Below, one piece after another: positions 22,601-37,600 of a stretch of DNA of 64,000 nt. The DNA lies in assembly GCA_018340375.1 (NCBI GenBank), contig JAFFJZ010000001.1, positions 76,748,001-76,812,000 of the forward strand, read 5' to 3'. Below the pieces are notes generated by a model that saw nothing but the letters and a program-made list of their open reading frames with translations, did no database searches and had not been told where the DNA came from. A program made the translations under genes and the position numbers. The DNA comes from Gonatopus flavifemur. Its lineage: Eukaryota; Arthropoda; Insecta; Hymenoptera; Dryinidae. Positions within the stretch are counted from its first letter, which is position 1. Every line of letters begins with the position of its first letter.

Positions 22601-25600
22601 TCCCTCAATCCTTGTTTAATTCCTTAAGGGGATACGAGCGGTCCAATGCTTTCGGGACAAAGTACGTGAAAATGCGTGCATCGATTCAAAATATCTTTCT
22701 GTACAGCATTTCTTTAGCATCTCAAGAAATGCTGTACAGAGAGATATTTCGAATCGATGCACGCATTTTCACGTACTTTGTCTCGAAAGAATTCAGAAAA
22801 GCCCAACCGCTCGTATCCCCTTAAAAGGTCCAAAAATCCCCAAACTGGGATAATAATCCCTGAAGTGGAAACACTGAGAATGACCAATGCGAAAGATAAA
22901 AGTTCCACGTTGTAGAAACCCAAGTTGAAAAATATTATCCATTTATTAGCGAGTATATCTGAATTCCCCTCATTTCTTTTTTTCAACCAAGTTATAACTT
23001 GATCCGCGTAAAATAGACTCTGTTAGAATTGTTATTAGTGCACGGAAAAGTTCATCTATTGAAAACTATGAGAATTTGTGTGAGACGCAGACGTGGTGAA
23101 ATTTTAGAATACATTCCCCTACAGATGAGAATTATCTGACAATTTGGGATGAGGAGTTATCGAAATGGTTTTTTTCCTTCTTGAAATTTCAAGCAGACAT
23201 CCTCCCAGATTGTACTACGTCCCCGTTTTACTTCAATTTCCGTAATCTTTAATGAATTTTCTTCTGATTTCAATGTGTTTGTTCGATTGGAATCCTGTTC
23301 GTGAGAATATGACAGAATGATTTATCGAATTCAATGAATTCAACTCTTTTTTTGTGAATTTATTTTGAGGAAAATTGAATATCGGAGTCTAAAGACTATT
23401 CGAATATGACAAACCTGAGAAAGAGTAGCATCGCGTTCCTACTGATTTGGTTTTTTTTCTGTATTTTCACCTCTCAATGGATATTATAAAAGCTCTAATC
23501 GAAGAAAAAAGTTGGGAATTTATAAGTTTTTCAAAAACAAAATTATTGATCTCCTCCTTCTAGGTTCATTTGAATTATAAAACTCGATTGGAATTTCTTT
23601 CTCAAGAAGAAAAGATTTTATTCCCGGTGGTGTACGTAGTTCTCTTGATATTCAGAAATGAGAAAGAAAATCAGGATTTCGTTTAGCATGCTTGAAAAGA
23701 GTTTCATTTTTCTAATTCTCATGGTTCGTGAGAAATACGATATCGTAGGGCAGTTTTCAAAGACGTTGAAAAAAAAAACATTAAAATTGTACATCTTTGT
23801 ATTTGACACATTTGGTTACTCTCTGGTTGATTTGATCACAATGCTGAAATTGTTTTTGAAAACCTGTATATCCTGTTCACATATCCAAATATTCATGCGC
23901 GAGAGAAGACTCGTTCATGGCTAATAAACCTTTATTTAAATATTCCAAAACAAATATTTACTTGGGATACATGAATTTCACTATATCTGACCTCGTAATG
24001 GAATCCACTATTACGTGTCCCTTTCTTTTTTCCTTTTTTTTTTGTACAATCCATGTATTACCATGTAAAAATGATCAACAAGCGAAGAGTTTTTTCAAAT
24101 ATCTCATAATCCTTCATTCATTTATTTTCTTTTATTTTGTATTTGAATTAGTTTTTATCTCCTCTTTGTTGGTTTTACCACGCGAGTTTTATCTCATCAC
24201 AATGTCGAGAGAGGTGAGAATCATAGCACATAAATAAGAATTGTTCCACACAAAAATTTTCCAATTTTTTTCTCCCTTCGAGAAATCGAGTCAAGGGATT
24301 TTCCATTTTTCTTTCCTTCACAATAATATTACCCGCCTAACCTTTTCGATGTGAATAAAAGTCGAATAAGAGCTTTTTAATCTAGTTAGCATTCAAAATG
24401 AATCTACAGATTGATAGAAAATGAAATTTCCTGTGGGAAAAACTCTAACGTGCTTAGCTTACCTTTAATTCAAACTTGACCCTTGAGTCTGTATGCGGTG
24501 ATCATTTCTGTTCGAACGGAAACTTTTTTACTCCGTGTACACGAATATATTGCGTGATATCAAAATTGATTTTCGAAGGAAAATGGTTGAGAATTTCATA
24601 TAAATTATTTTAGATTTTCCTCAACAATTGAACATTTTCTTTGATTGCTCTAACCATAAATGACCCCTGTATACAGTTCACCTGTATTGGAGGACTGAGG
24701 AGGGTTAAAGAGAAATCGATGCCATATGTAATTCAGGCATAAATCTATTTTATTTAGGTCAAATAATTGAAAGATCCTTCTTCAATGACACCTTTCCGCC
24801 CAGTGAAAAAATTTTCAAAATTGTATATAATTTATATATAATTTTGAAAATTCCACTCGTGACTGAATATGATAATAACTTGAAGATTTTTGGTTGTCTT
24901 TGATATTTTATTACACTGAGAAAAAAAGAGTCAGTAATATGTGGCATCTAAACAATCGTTCAGATTCCCTCGGATGTTTCGAGAACGTTCTGAAACTACA
25001 ACTTCTAATTTACAGCATGAAAATCCCAATAGTAAAGATATTTCACAATATGTCTGGATCTCAAGTCGAAAATTTGGGCGTTTTGAGCTCCTTGTCTTGG
25101 ATTGATGAGTTTGTAGATAGCAACCCTACATTTATTCACAGTTTCTGGCAAAGTACGCTATTTATACTCGATTCTACGTGGAAAGTCCCATTATGGAACT
25201 TATTTATCGCTATCAACGTCGTTGGTTTGTTTCATGCTGCGTCGATACACACATATGACTGGTTCATTTTTCTCAATACAGCAGGTTTTGTATTTTGAAA
25301 CCCGAGCTGAAAGAATGAATCTAATGTAATTGGAAGAAATATAATAGCGAGAACGAAAGGAAAAAAAAGAACCATCAGTCAGAGAAAATTGTAAGGGAAT
25401 CAAAGTGAAAACAACATTGGTCCACGAATTATTGGTTTTATCAAATCGTAAAGCTTTGTATTTCAGAAGTCCTTTTGTATACATCATCAATTGTATATTC
25501 GTATTACATTCTTGAATTTTGCGCACAAGGGAATCAAATTTTTTTCTGTTTTTGTATCTTTACAAATTATTATCTCGGAAAAAAAGAACAGCAATGTTGG

Positions 25601-28600
25601 ATTTTTTGTTGTAACAACTATTTTTCTCTTTGTTAGAACAAAACAGTGAAATTTCTAAAGACATGTCTGAAATTCCAATCAAAATTCAAATATAATTTCT
25701 TTTTATTCGAATGAATTTCTCTATCATTATCAGTGCGCATTCTAAAAATGAAGTGACAATTTGTTGTAAATTCCTTTCCGCACTTGTTCATCGTAGAACA
25801 TGATTCAAAACTTAATAGTAATATGTATTAAAGTAAATTGAGAAGAAGAAGGAAGGAGGAAAAATGGGGAAATCACGAGACTGTGAAATCCTAGTAAGCA
25901 GAAAGATAATAACTTTGCTCCTTCACCCTACGTTATACACTTCCCACGCCAATTAATTCCGAATTGATTCCAATTGAATTTCTTCAATTTTGTGGACTTC
26001 ATCGATTGGTACTTCACGGTTTAGGTAGATTTTTTTTCTTTTATCAGCAATTTTGTTGACAAAATCTACGAAAAGTAGATTTTCTAAAATGAAAGTCATG
26101 GAATCCCATTTTCAAGAGATAAGTCATGATATTAAATTATTCTTAGGCTTTGACAGGATGCGCTGGAATTTCTTGTCTTACTTCTGTCGAATGGCATTGT
26201 TTGTCATTGAAATATTCGTTTAATTCGTGAGTTTTAGTATCTAGTAATAATTAGTTACTTTCAGGAGAAGATAATTACTTGTAGCAAGCGTGTAGAACTG
26301 TAGCTTTGAATATCCAGACTCTAAGGTTCTCGTGGATGAAAGAAAGAAACTTCTGAGTAACAAATCCTCAATCCAGCACAGAGGTACGCAGCTAGAGGAT
26401 AAATAATTGGTAGTAGTTTAATCAATCCCATGCGGTGAGCCTTGAAACACTTGGCGCATCTTGTTGAAATAAATGCATCTCAACTTGAGGTAATGATCAG
26501 ACAAGAATTTGAAATTATACAATAAAGAAAAAAGTTCGAAAAAATGCGAAAGTAGAAGGGACATGGAGAAAATTGTTGTGACACCTTTGTGTCTTCGGTG
26601 TGAGAAAAAGGATTGGATACTAGAAAATAATTTGCAGATTGGAACTCTCGATACCTGCTTTCGAGGATAAGACTTTAAATTATTATGTATGTGTGATGTT
26701 TTAGGGACAAATTTTTATATAATTTCGACATTAATTTGATATCCAATATGGTATCTGTTTTTCCTTGAAAAAATTAAGTTAACAAAGGTTTGTTGTATTT
26801 TTTAATTTTCAAATGATTGAAGCTGAATAAATTTCCTAAAAAATTCAAAATTAGAAAAAAAAACGAGATTAAAAGAGCAAGAGCACGAATAAATGGAATA
26901 TATTTTCAATAGAATCAAGAGGATTTGCGTCAATGGTGTATCAATCACTGAATTTCTCTTGCTTTATACCTCAGCGTTCGCTGCTTCAATACAATAATTG
27001 AACCACAATGTTGTGTTACGAAACTACCGAAGTCTAATGTTAGTTTTGCTTGCTAAATCTCATTAGGAGATGTACACAAATTATGTGAGCACTTCATTTC
27101 CTTGTTCTTGTGTTAATGACTATGGTACAACGTATTGTACAAAGGGTGGAAAGGAGGAGGACCAACTCGCAGGGAAGGGGACCCTTGTCAAAAAGTGCTC
27201 ACGTCATTTATGTAAAGTAGGTGAAAAAAAATCCACAACTTTTCTTTTCTTCGAAGTATTTGCATTGTTGATGGACTGCGGTTAATTATACAAATTTCTT
27301 TCATCGTGAATTTTGGAAGATATTTGATAATCCTTATGATCGAATACAGGTTATTTTAGTATTGGTTTATTTCGTATATTTATTAGAATTTGAATGAAGT
27401 AGGTTAAATCCAAAAAATACTAAGAAAGCAACATCGTTGTCGATGTTGTGAGATGAACTGCAGAATTGGATTATATGAAGAACTTATGCTTGAATTTTTG
27501 CTGTAACATCAGACAGATATTTCATTATTGAACAAAAAAAAAATGTAGATATTTCAGAAAAAAATGATTAAATCATACTTTACTTCATTGAGGTTTGCGT
27601 TTGGTTGAGCTGGCAACAGGGAAAATATTCTTTTCATGGACAGTCTGGTTTATCTTTGTGTATGAATGAAAATGAGCAAGTATTAGTGAGTCATCGCATA
27701 CACGTAATTGCAGTTATCTTGACTTTAACAATGTTACCATTTTTCCTAGATAAACCAGGCCATGGTTAAGTACGTAATTTTAAAATGTAAATATACACAG
27801 AGAAAACAAACTATTATATCTATCAGTATCTTGTAATATTTGCATTTTATGTTTCAATTAAACATGTTGTCTAATTCTTAAGGAGATGCGAGCGGGAGGA
27901 CTTGAACTCATGTTTTTCCGAGAATTCAAAATATTTCTCTGTATAGCATTTCTTCAAATCCCTAAGGGTTTTATGTAGTTGATCCCCAAACAATTTGTTG
28001 AAGTTCCTACCGTTCGTATATTTTCAACTACTTCTAATAATTTCATCGCTTTTGACAGACTCAAACTTGAATACAATGAAATTTCTTTTTCTTTGACATA
28101 AAATAACAAGGAAATTTTATGAACCAACTCGAAAGTTGCACATTTCAGAGATCAAATCACATTAATCGAATCCCTTTGATATAATTAATAATGTTGATGA
28201 AGTTGGAATCGTTTATTGAAACGAAGTAGGGATCGAATAACAAAATACTCAGCTGTTGAAGGCTCCAAATTTTGCGGTACATGCTTTAAACAATGTTTCC
28301 AGTTCCAAGGAGTTCATTCGCGAAGATGAACACCGATAATTCATCAGATTTTATGAATTTCAATTTTCATTTCTTTTTGTACATACATGAAAACCTTCTG
28401 GAGCAATAAAAACCTTACTGCTGATTATTTGTGTATAGTATCATTGTGCAAAGGATTTATATTGCTATCTAAAATCATTTTTATAGGCAGTTTTGAAAAA
28501 AATAAATACATTACCTACGCAATGTAATAAAAAGTAAAATTCTTTTGCTTCCACCATTACAAAATATAGGATTTGATTAAGGAGCTTCCTTCTCCTGTGC

Positions 28601-31600
28601 TGTATTAATCAATCTGCATTTGACTAAATTAAAAAATCAGCATTTAATATGGTTATAAACCTCTTCGCGATTACTTTCGCTTCATTGAACTTGGAGATTT
28701 CCCCATTCCAAGAACGGTTTTAAACTTGAGGGTACTCTCTAAACTCTTTACAGTAAGAATCGAGCTTACACATTTCTCAAGCAGAATTTTCAATACTTTT
28801 TCTGTATTTATTAATGATTCGCATAATTTCATCCCGAATCTGAAGCTGACATATCTCCCAAAATTCAGTTCCTTGATTGATATTGTATTTTCTGGAAGGT
28901 TAGTCTTGGAACGTAATTCAATTATCCATTGAAGGGATTGTCTCTCTATGATCATTGACCTGCTATCAAAAAGTTTGCAAACATTTGAATATTACATCGA
29001 AATGCAAGCCAAAATTGCTTTGAGATTGTTATTCCGAATAAACTTCATCTTCATTTAAGAGACAAGTGCTTTTATATTTTAATTGAGTGTTTTAATGATT
29101 CTTTTCTGTAAATTGACGAGAATTCACACAACGCAGAAGGAGATAAAGATGTTCACTCATACAAAGTACAGTTGGAATTATTTCATTGATGTTACAATGT
29201 AGTATAAGTCGACCGAAAAACATTTCAATTGAAATTATTGATATGTATTCCATTGGAAATTTCATTTTGAATACAAAGAGACGAGGACAGTACTAGTCGA
29301 TTACCCGTTCATTCGAAAAGTAAACGTGTACATTGATCTTGACTTTACATGTACATGTGTTTCATTAACATATATTACATACGTCTTCCCAAACAGAAAA
29401 TCAATGAATTCGTTCTTAACGAACGCTATTAACAAAGATTAGAAAGGAAATATGAAATGCGATGAATTTCATTACCATGAATTTGGAGAAATAATTACCC
29501 TCGCATGTACGTAATTCCAATTACGCGGTGAATCAAATGCGGTAACAGTTATACATTTTGGATCAAATTTTATGAGTTTTGTCGTCTAAGCTCTGCAATA
29601 TAAATACAAAAACCTTGCCTTGAAAAGCCTTAGTACAGAAACACGACCATTTTATCTATTTGAAAATAATTCAAATGTTACATAATAATCACTTATCGTC
29701 ACGGTGAACGATTCAATTCACACATAACCGATGCCAACGTCACACCAATTTCCATCGAATTTCAACCGCATTATACTCGTGATCGACGCACATGTTTTAC
29801 GAATCCCACATTTTTCATCAGAATCAAAAGTTCATTCCATTAATCATTTCTTTTGCACGTTTCTATGTTAGAATCAATTATACTAATTCGGGACTGGTAT
29901 TTAAATATCTACGCAATGATTTGTACGGCAGAGAGATCATTCACCGACAAATTATTTACCTATGTTTTCTCTTTTCAAAGTATTTTCACCACAGTTTTAT
30001 TACTAAGACAAACCAGGAGTGAAGACTTCTTTTTTCTTCACGTCGTTGAATCGGTTTGGTTTTTATTATGAAATATGATAAGAACCTTTATTGAAGTACA
30101 CGTCGGATACGTATTATGATTTTCGAAGAAAAATGGTTTGTTACAAAGGTATTCTCTGCACATATATGGACTTGTGATTATTATTTTCTTCCTATAAATG
30201 TAAGTTACTCGTCAAGCTTATATTAAATTAGTTATCAGTTAGCTTATCATTCTATTTTGATGTCTATCGAACGTTAGTTGAATAAAATCAATTTTGATGA
30301 TTAAATTTTGGAATTTAAAAGATTTTGTCTACCGCTCGAATGCTTGGAAAGTTTGAAACTGAATTGCCGTGAATATCGAGGATTTCGTTGAGAATATCAA
30401 TACATGAATTTTATGTAATTTTGGTAACGACATGGTGACACGAATCGATAAAGGATTGAGCGACCGTAGGTTACTCGAAGGATCGGTAAAGCGAGAAAAC
30501 CCGTCATTTTAAACTTCAAAGATCTTTTACGGTATAAGAGTACCTTGAATAAACAAGACAAAAACATAACATCGTTGGATATACCAAAGGACACTAGATT
30601 AATGGAAAGCTCACAAAATTGTCCATGTATTTAACAGGTTGAGGAAATAAATTTAATAATGAAAGAAAAATGATGACATGAGAGAAGAGGGTGTAATATA
30701 GGGTTTTAATATAGTTCAAAGGGAAATGTATGAAGAATTCTCTTTTATAAAGAAATGAAGAAATTAATCTAGTTTTGCGGGATTTATATGTATGAATTGA
30801 AATAAACACGGAGAAAAATGAAATAATTTCTAGAAAACTCTACAAATATTCAGTTAATATTTTGTGGAATTTTTCTTGACTCCTTGTGGCACGAATTATA
30901 TCACTAATTGTTTATACTTTCAATACTAAAAAATTTTTCTATCTATAGGTGGATCTCTAGTTTTCCGTGTAGGATAATAAAATACCTCAAAAATACTTCG
31001 ATGTCCATAAAAATGTTCTACAGAGCGGTATTTTGGAATAATTGTTGAAATATGACCACACAAGATTCTCCAAAAGGATTTAAAGAACATACATATTCAA
31101 AATATATTTTGACAAATCTTGCACAAGAGATTTGGCTAGCGTCTCGGTCCTAGTATCTCCTTAAAAGTGGATTTTTATTCCAAAAAATGTATCAAGTTCT
31201 GATGCATACCTTATTCTCCCCGCTCCACCGCAGAGAGTAGTAGTTTTTAAATCAATTTTTTCCTGCGTGTAAGTTTTTATGAAGATAAAACTCGTAGAGT
31301 GAGTTGTTTTCAAGTTCCCCCGATGCAACCAACAAACATAAATGAATTTCAATGATTTTTTATATATTTGATTTAAGAATAATCATATATCTACACATAT
31401 GTCACAATCTGGATAGTCTTGAAACGAAAATCCACGTGCATGCGTGTATGTTGTACACACAAACACACACACACCACATATTTTACGTTACTTGAAAGCT
31501 AATTGTGGAAATTCGTGTTTCTGAATTGTTGTTTTATGTTTTTTTATTACCACACAACGTCTTCAAAATTTTGAAATTTGACAAGTCAGTGACCTTGGGA

Positions 31601-34600
31601 GTTTATAACTACCAGTTTGAATTTCATATCCATTCGGAATCTTATTTTTTCAATACCTTGTGTTGTCTTATCATTTTTCATTCAAAATATGATGTTGCGT
31701 TCGTTTTTATCAGCTCGCTTATCAAAATCACATGGTTTTTCTTGTAATATTAATACACGAGTTTATGATATTTGTGAAAAAATATAGCCGAGACTCATCT
31801 TCTTTATTAATGCTACTGGAGAACAATAGGAAAGAAGAGTCCTGATCATTGTTCAGTGATTTGAATTATTTTTCTGTATGTTTCTGACAACTATTCGAAG
31901 AAAAGGACGAAAGAATTGCTATGATAACGATATAACGATCTGGCATCTGTTCCATACCGATACAAATTAGAAAATATTAGTTTCAATGAGATATATTTCA
32001 TTGATTCTGATCAGTCAGTCTTTTGAAGGGCAAAACAAAATGACTGAATTTTATTTTGGAGAGAATGAGTCTTGAGAGATTGGAATTGATTTTACGCGGT
32101 ATAGATCACCAATGAATTATAATTGACAATCTAATTAACCAAATTATACTCATCATTGTGCGGGACATTTCAATCGAATGTAATTCATAAAATATTGATG
32201 TAGATCGACATGACAATAAACTTGATAAAGAAAAATGAAACATACTTCGAATTTCTTTATAAAAGACTTGAAGCAAATCAATAGAGTTTCAGATTAAAGA
32301 AAATTAACTTTATACAAATAATTTTGGCGATTAACTACCAATTTTGTCTTCTGTTTGATTACATGCTGTAACGACCTCCACGAGTCCAAAGCACAAAGTA
32401 GGATCTAAGACTTCCCATTTAAAAATTCTTGGATTAATTTTCAATTCAATGCATAGAATATTATGAATGTTTTATTCAAAGTTATAATGAATGTGTATTG
32501 GATTATCGTTCATTATGCTGTGCAAACAGAAAAGCATTTGCTCTCCACAATAAATTCTTAGAATAAAATGAACGAGATACAGAACAATAATTCTTGTTAT
32601 TTGATACTTCTAAATTTACACGAAATGACTGTAACAAAAAGACACGTCTAGTGACTTTCTCACAAATCAGTATACCGGCAAAAAGAATTAGAGATAACCA
32701 CCTACAGGGATAGAGTCTAGAAATAATAGTATAACAAGAGAGTATTTTAGGATATTATAATAGTCACGGTCAACATAGAGAACATGAAAAATCTCCTAAA
32801 ACTTTTCACGTAGCTAAATATATCGATGAAATCACGCGTAACCAGATAATGTTGATGTACAATGTTGATCTTCCTTGTTATAACGACAAGATTTATTTTC
32901 AACAATTTCACATGTACATAAATCTTTTTGGTTGATAATTACAAAAATTTATATGACGATGAAATATAATTTCACCGACTTCCTCTCGAGCATCTAATTC
33001 CGATATACCACAGATGTTTTCTCCCCTCATTCACGTGGGAGAATCAAATTTGTTGATGAATAATTTATAAATATGCATGGAACGTCAATGTACAATGTAC
33101 ATGTTGATAATTCGAATCTTCAATCAGTTATTCTCATTGCTTCTTGTATGTTTTGGAATTATCCTTCAATTATAATAGAATTTGCATAAATTATTGAATG
33201 AACTGGAACTGAAAGAATCGTTGAGAGATTTCAATATGGAGTCAAATGTAGCGTGAAGAATTCTGTTAATGCAAATTTTCAACTTTTCCAATAGTTTGAT
33301 AAAAGTGATTCTAAATGTCAGCACTTGCTTAAACTTTGAGGTTATTGAATATTATATTTTAATATATCGATGCAGTATTAGGACGTTTCATTGAAATAAC
33401 TTGACAAAATAATTATGCGTCTGCATAACAACCCAATATACACAGTAAAAAAAATTCCGTCATTGCGTAAAAAAGAAGTACGTGTCAAAATTCAAGTGTT
33501 GAATATTTAACTACGTGTTAAAATTCAAGTGTTGAATATTTAACACTTTCGTGTGTTCATTTAACACACTGATCAAATGCTGTTCGATCGATTCATTTTC
33601 AACACATTAAAATGTTATTCGAGTTCAAATTAACACTTTATAAGTGTCACTCTGGAATCAACACACATTGAGCGTGAAGAAAAATGGTTAACATTCGCTT
33701 GTGTGTTGAATTTGACGAAGAATTTTTTACTGTGTATATAGATTTTTTCAATGACGCTTGTGCGAAATATGATGCAAGTTTTTGACTTATCACTTTGTCC
33801 GGGAAGACGTTGTTTTTGCGTTTGGGGGAAATTTTTGACCCACTTTTTATACGTGAAATTCAAGTTGGGCGTTCCGGAAGAAAAAGAATGTCATAAAATC
33901 ACGGTTAGGAACACATAGATATTCGCGATCGTTTCCGTTGCAACAAATTCAAGACAAAGAGAAAGTTAAATGTTTTTAGAGTGAGAGCCGTGTGCACGAT
34001 TTCGGTTTAATGGGTATTCATAAAACAATATGAAAGGTGTATATCTGTGTTGTGTTTTTTCAATTCTGTCATAATTAATTTCGTAATGGCATGTTCCAAT
34101 TGAAAAACTCAAGGAAAGAAGTAAAACCGTAAGGAAGAAATGAAGTTTTGGTTTTTTTCTTTTTATTGTGTTTCTATATTAAGCGTTTTCACAGTTATGA
34201 CATTCAGCAGTGCACTCGATAAATAATATTGCGAGATGCCCTTTAAAATAAATGCAAGAATAATCTAAAATAGTCTCATGGTATACGCAGGAGGAAGTAA
34301 AGATCTACTAAAAATAAAATAAACAGATAACTGCGGTTTTTTATTTATCATTATACCGTTATTTTCTTGTCCATTGTGTACTTGAACATTGTTGATAATT
34401 TTATATTGTTTTTTTTTGTAATTACTAGAAGATACTGATATCGCTTTTTAACGCAAGGAGTAAAGATTTTGTGATCTTTAGTTGAAAAACAATACTATCT
34501 TGCTCGAAGAAACGAAGAGCTTTGATTGATGTTAGAGTTATCATCAACGAATGATGAAGAAACAAAATTGCCGTATGGCATAGATAATAAAAGATCTATG

Positions 34601-37600
34601 TAAACACAATTTCAAAATTTTGAATCAAAATTACATTCATATGGTATAAATTCATATTTGAAATAACCTCATTTTGAAGATCTGTAAGTGTATCAATCGT
34701 TACTGTCTCTGAGTTATGATTTCATCGTATATATTATATGTTGATTTATTTCAAACTTTCCAATCTCTTTCGAAATTATTGTCTAAGGAAAAAAAAAACT
34801 CTCATTATGCGTCGAAAAAGAAATCGACAAAAAACAAAACATTCCCTCCACACAACTATTCCGAGAAAATCGAAAACAATAAATCGATGATATTATTCGT
34901 ATCAGTAACCCATATCCCCTCGTAAAAGATCGCATAAGATATTGGAATAACAGTTTTCCCTTCAAATACACTTTATTTGTGAATGGATGGATATACGTCG
35001 TTTGCACCTCGCATTGAAATCTAAATCATTCTTTAATGAATAGAATCCTCAATAATGCGAAGATCCATTTGACATATCCCTTACATCCTGCATTTACATA
35101 TCTATAATTCAGTAAAATCCATTCAACTTTGTTCACGTGGACATGACATTATTTTCAATTTTTTATCCTTCATCTTTTTGTACCGTCATCCATACCATTT
35201 TCTTATTTTTCATTTAAATTCAATTGGAAGTTAAATGTTCCATCGAATTAGATACATGAATTACGGGAGAAGAGGATAAAGGAAAAGAAGGGAAAAGTCG
35301 TTCATCACAATGAACCGTGTCCCGGTTTCACGATACGAAAGAAACATCATTCCTGATAGGTACTTTTTTCTCATGAATGAAAATTGTTGCGCTGACCGGA
35401 AATGAACAATTCCAGGTTTTTCTCTTTTTTTTTTTTTTGTTTTGTTTTTAAGCTTCGAAGAACAAGGAAAAAAGTGAATTAGCTGTGAAAAGAACGGCCA
35501 TTTTTCAGTTGCTGGAACAAAAATTTGGCTAGGAGTGATTCAAGGAGTTCAAAGAATGAGTAGGGTGATTTCTACCACAAAATATTCATTGAAAAGTTAC
35601 GTTTAGCAGTCTTGTTGCATCATCGAGAATATTTTGAATTGCACGCCATTAGCGTGGCTGGCCACGTTTTCACCATGGAATCGTTTTTGGGCACGCTCTT
35701 ATACAATCATTATGTTCTTAAAACATCTTGAAATTTTATATGCATACTTATAATCGTCTATTATCATCAAGTGTACTTCTTATCATGTTCATAACGAGTC
35801 TAATTTCGATATAACTTTTGAAGGAATCTCTCAATCGAAATGAAATTTCATTGGATTATTTGTTTGATCGCTAAAAATGAAAATATAATATTTAATTTAT
35901 CTACGTCATTTGCAGAGATGGTGGAGGCGATGAAGAAGGTAGCTTCGTTGGACGTAGAGTTGACTGTCGAGGAGAGGAATCTGTTGTCCGTGGCATACAA
36001 AAATGTCATTGGGGCGAGGAGAGCTTCCTGGAGAATAATCTCGAATATCGAACAGAAGGAAGAAAATAAAGGAGCCGAAGAAAAATTGGAAATGATTCGC
36101 CAGTACCGATCTCAAGTAGAGAAAGAACTCAGGGATATCTGCGCCGACATATTGGGTGTTTTAGACAAACATTTGATACCATGCGCGTCCACTGGAGAAT
36201 CCAAAGTCTTCTATTACAAAATGTGAGTGTGAACATTTTTAAATTGACTGTCACGCGTTTCACGTAAGTATTCATGTAACAGAACACTTGAGAACAAACT
36301 ATAGCCATGAAACCGGCTTATGATGTTCACAACAGTTTGCAACTGGGTACTGGAATATGGTACACTATCTATAGTACTGTGTTATTACCCACCTGTAGAG
36401 CATGTAATACTTAACTTTTTCACATTACTGTGTTTAGTTTCTGAAATCAAGGCTCAAGTACTCAAAATTTTATATGATTTTGATTTAATTTCATACAATA
36501 GGGGTACATTAAACATTCTTTTCAAATATCGATCGTCACCGATAATGGTTCTGCCTGTACTGATCATGTAAATAAATCTAAAAGAATCATGTGGAAAATA
36601 TTAATATGAATCCAGTTAAACTTGATTCTCTGTTAATAATATGACAATTCTCATCTTTCCGTATAGCGTATCAGGATTATTCTAGTTTTTATTCTGAAGA
36701 ATAGATTTCCTCGAGTACATAATAAGTCGATAGAAGCTCTCAATTTGATGGTGGTTCCATAAAAATTTATGAACATCTTTCTCATTATCGAAACAAGACA
36801 TTACATTGAATATAGTTTTGTCGAGATTTTTCTTTCTCATTGATTACAGTTATGAAAGTAGATGGAAATCGATGATTAGTGATAAGCGAGCAGATTGAAT
36901 ATTGATAGTAAAAATTGTATTGAGTCGAAACGAATGATACTAACACTTGACAACACGATTTTCAATTTTATCTTATAATACATTACATACGATACAACGA
37001 TTTGTTTGAATATGTTGTTGATAGTTTAGAAGGTATGTAGAGAATTCTCTAACAATGTTGATCATCTGTCAGTGACATGCATGCTTCATTCTACTGAGGA
37101 AAAAATTCTTTTTAGCAGTCCCATATTATATTTTCATTAATATTATTCCCCTAAAAATTTCTTCAAGTCGTTAAGAGAACTAAATTAAATTTCATATTTT
37201 TTATGAAGCTGAAACTAACAGAATTCTAACTAATTGTAGAATTATCACAGAATGATGAAACTTGTAGCAATCAGGTTCGATAATAATAATCTACAAGAAC
37301 ATGTATTTGGGAAAAATTCTCACCCATTTTATCTCAGTTCCATATGCTCTGTCTGTTAGTTTTAGCTTCATATTTCTTTCAGTCGTAAAATTAAATGATC
37401 ATTATCGATTGAATTTAACATCTGTATTTGGTAACATTCCAATAAAAGAATAGACAAACAGTTCATGGATTGAAATTATGGAATATATAGACCTTTTATG
37501 TGTGGATTATATTCAGCTGTATACCAATCCTATCTCAAACAACAGAAAATTGAGATTCAATTAAATGAATATCATGCAATTTCAGAACCTGTTTGATTTT

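Larger units (their letters stand above)
22885..30805. other. 14-3-3 epsilon intron 1, middle part
   Basis: AT-rich, no supported gene. A 134-residue open frame at 24894-25298 (+) has no family resemblance I can see. Repeat relics at 27878-27956 and 28203-28375 are listed separately. Confidence 0.5.

Noticed and set aside
37195..37385. Inverted pair in 14-3-3 epsilon intron 2, considered as a MITE
   Set aside because: Only ~20 bases match well and the ends are not defined, so it is mentioned only under the intron.
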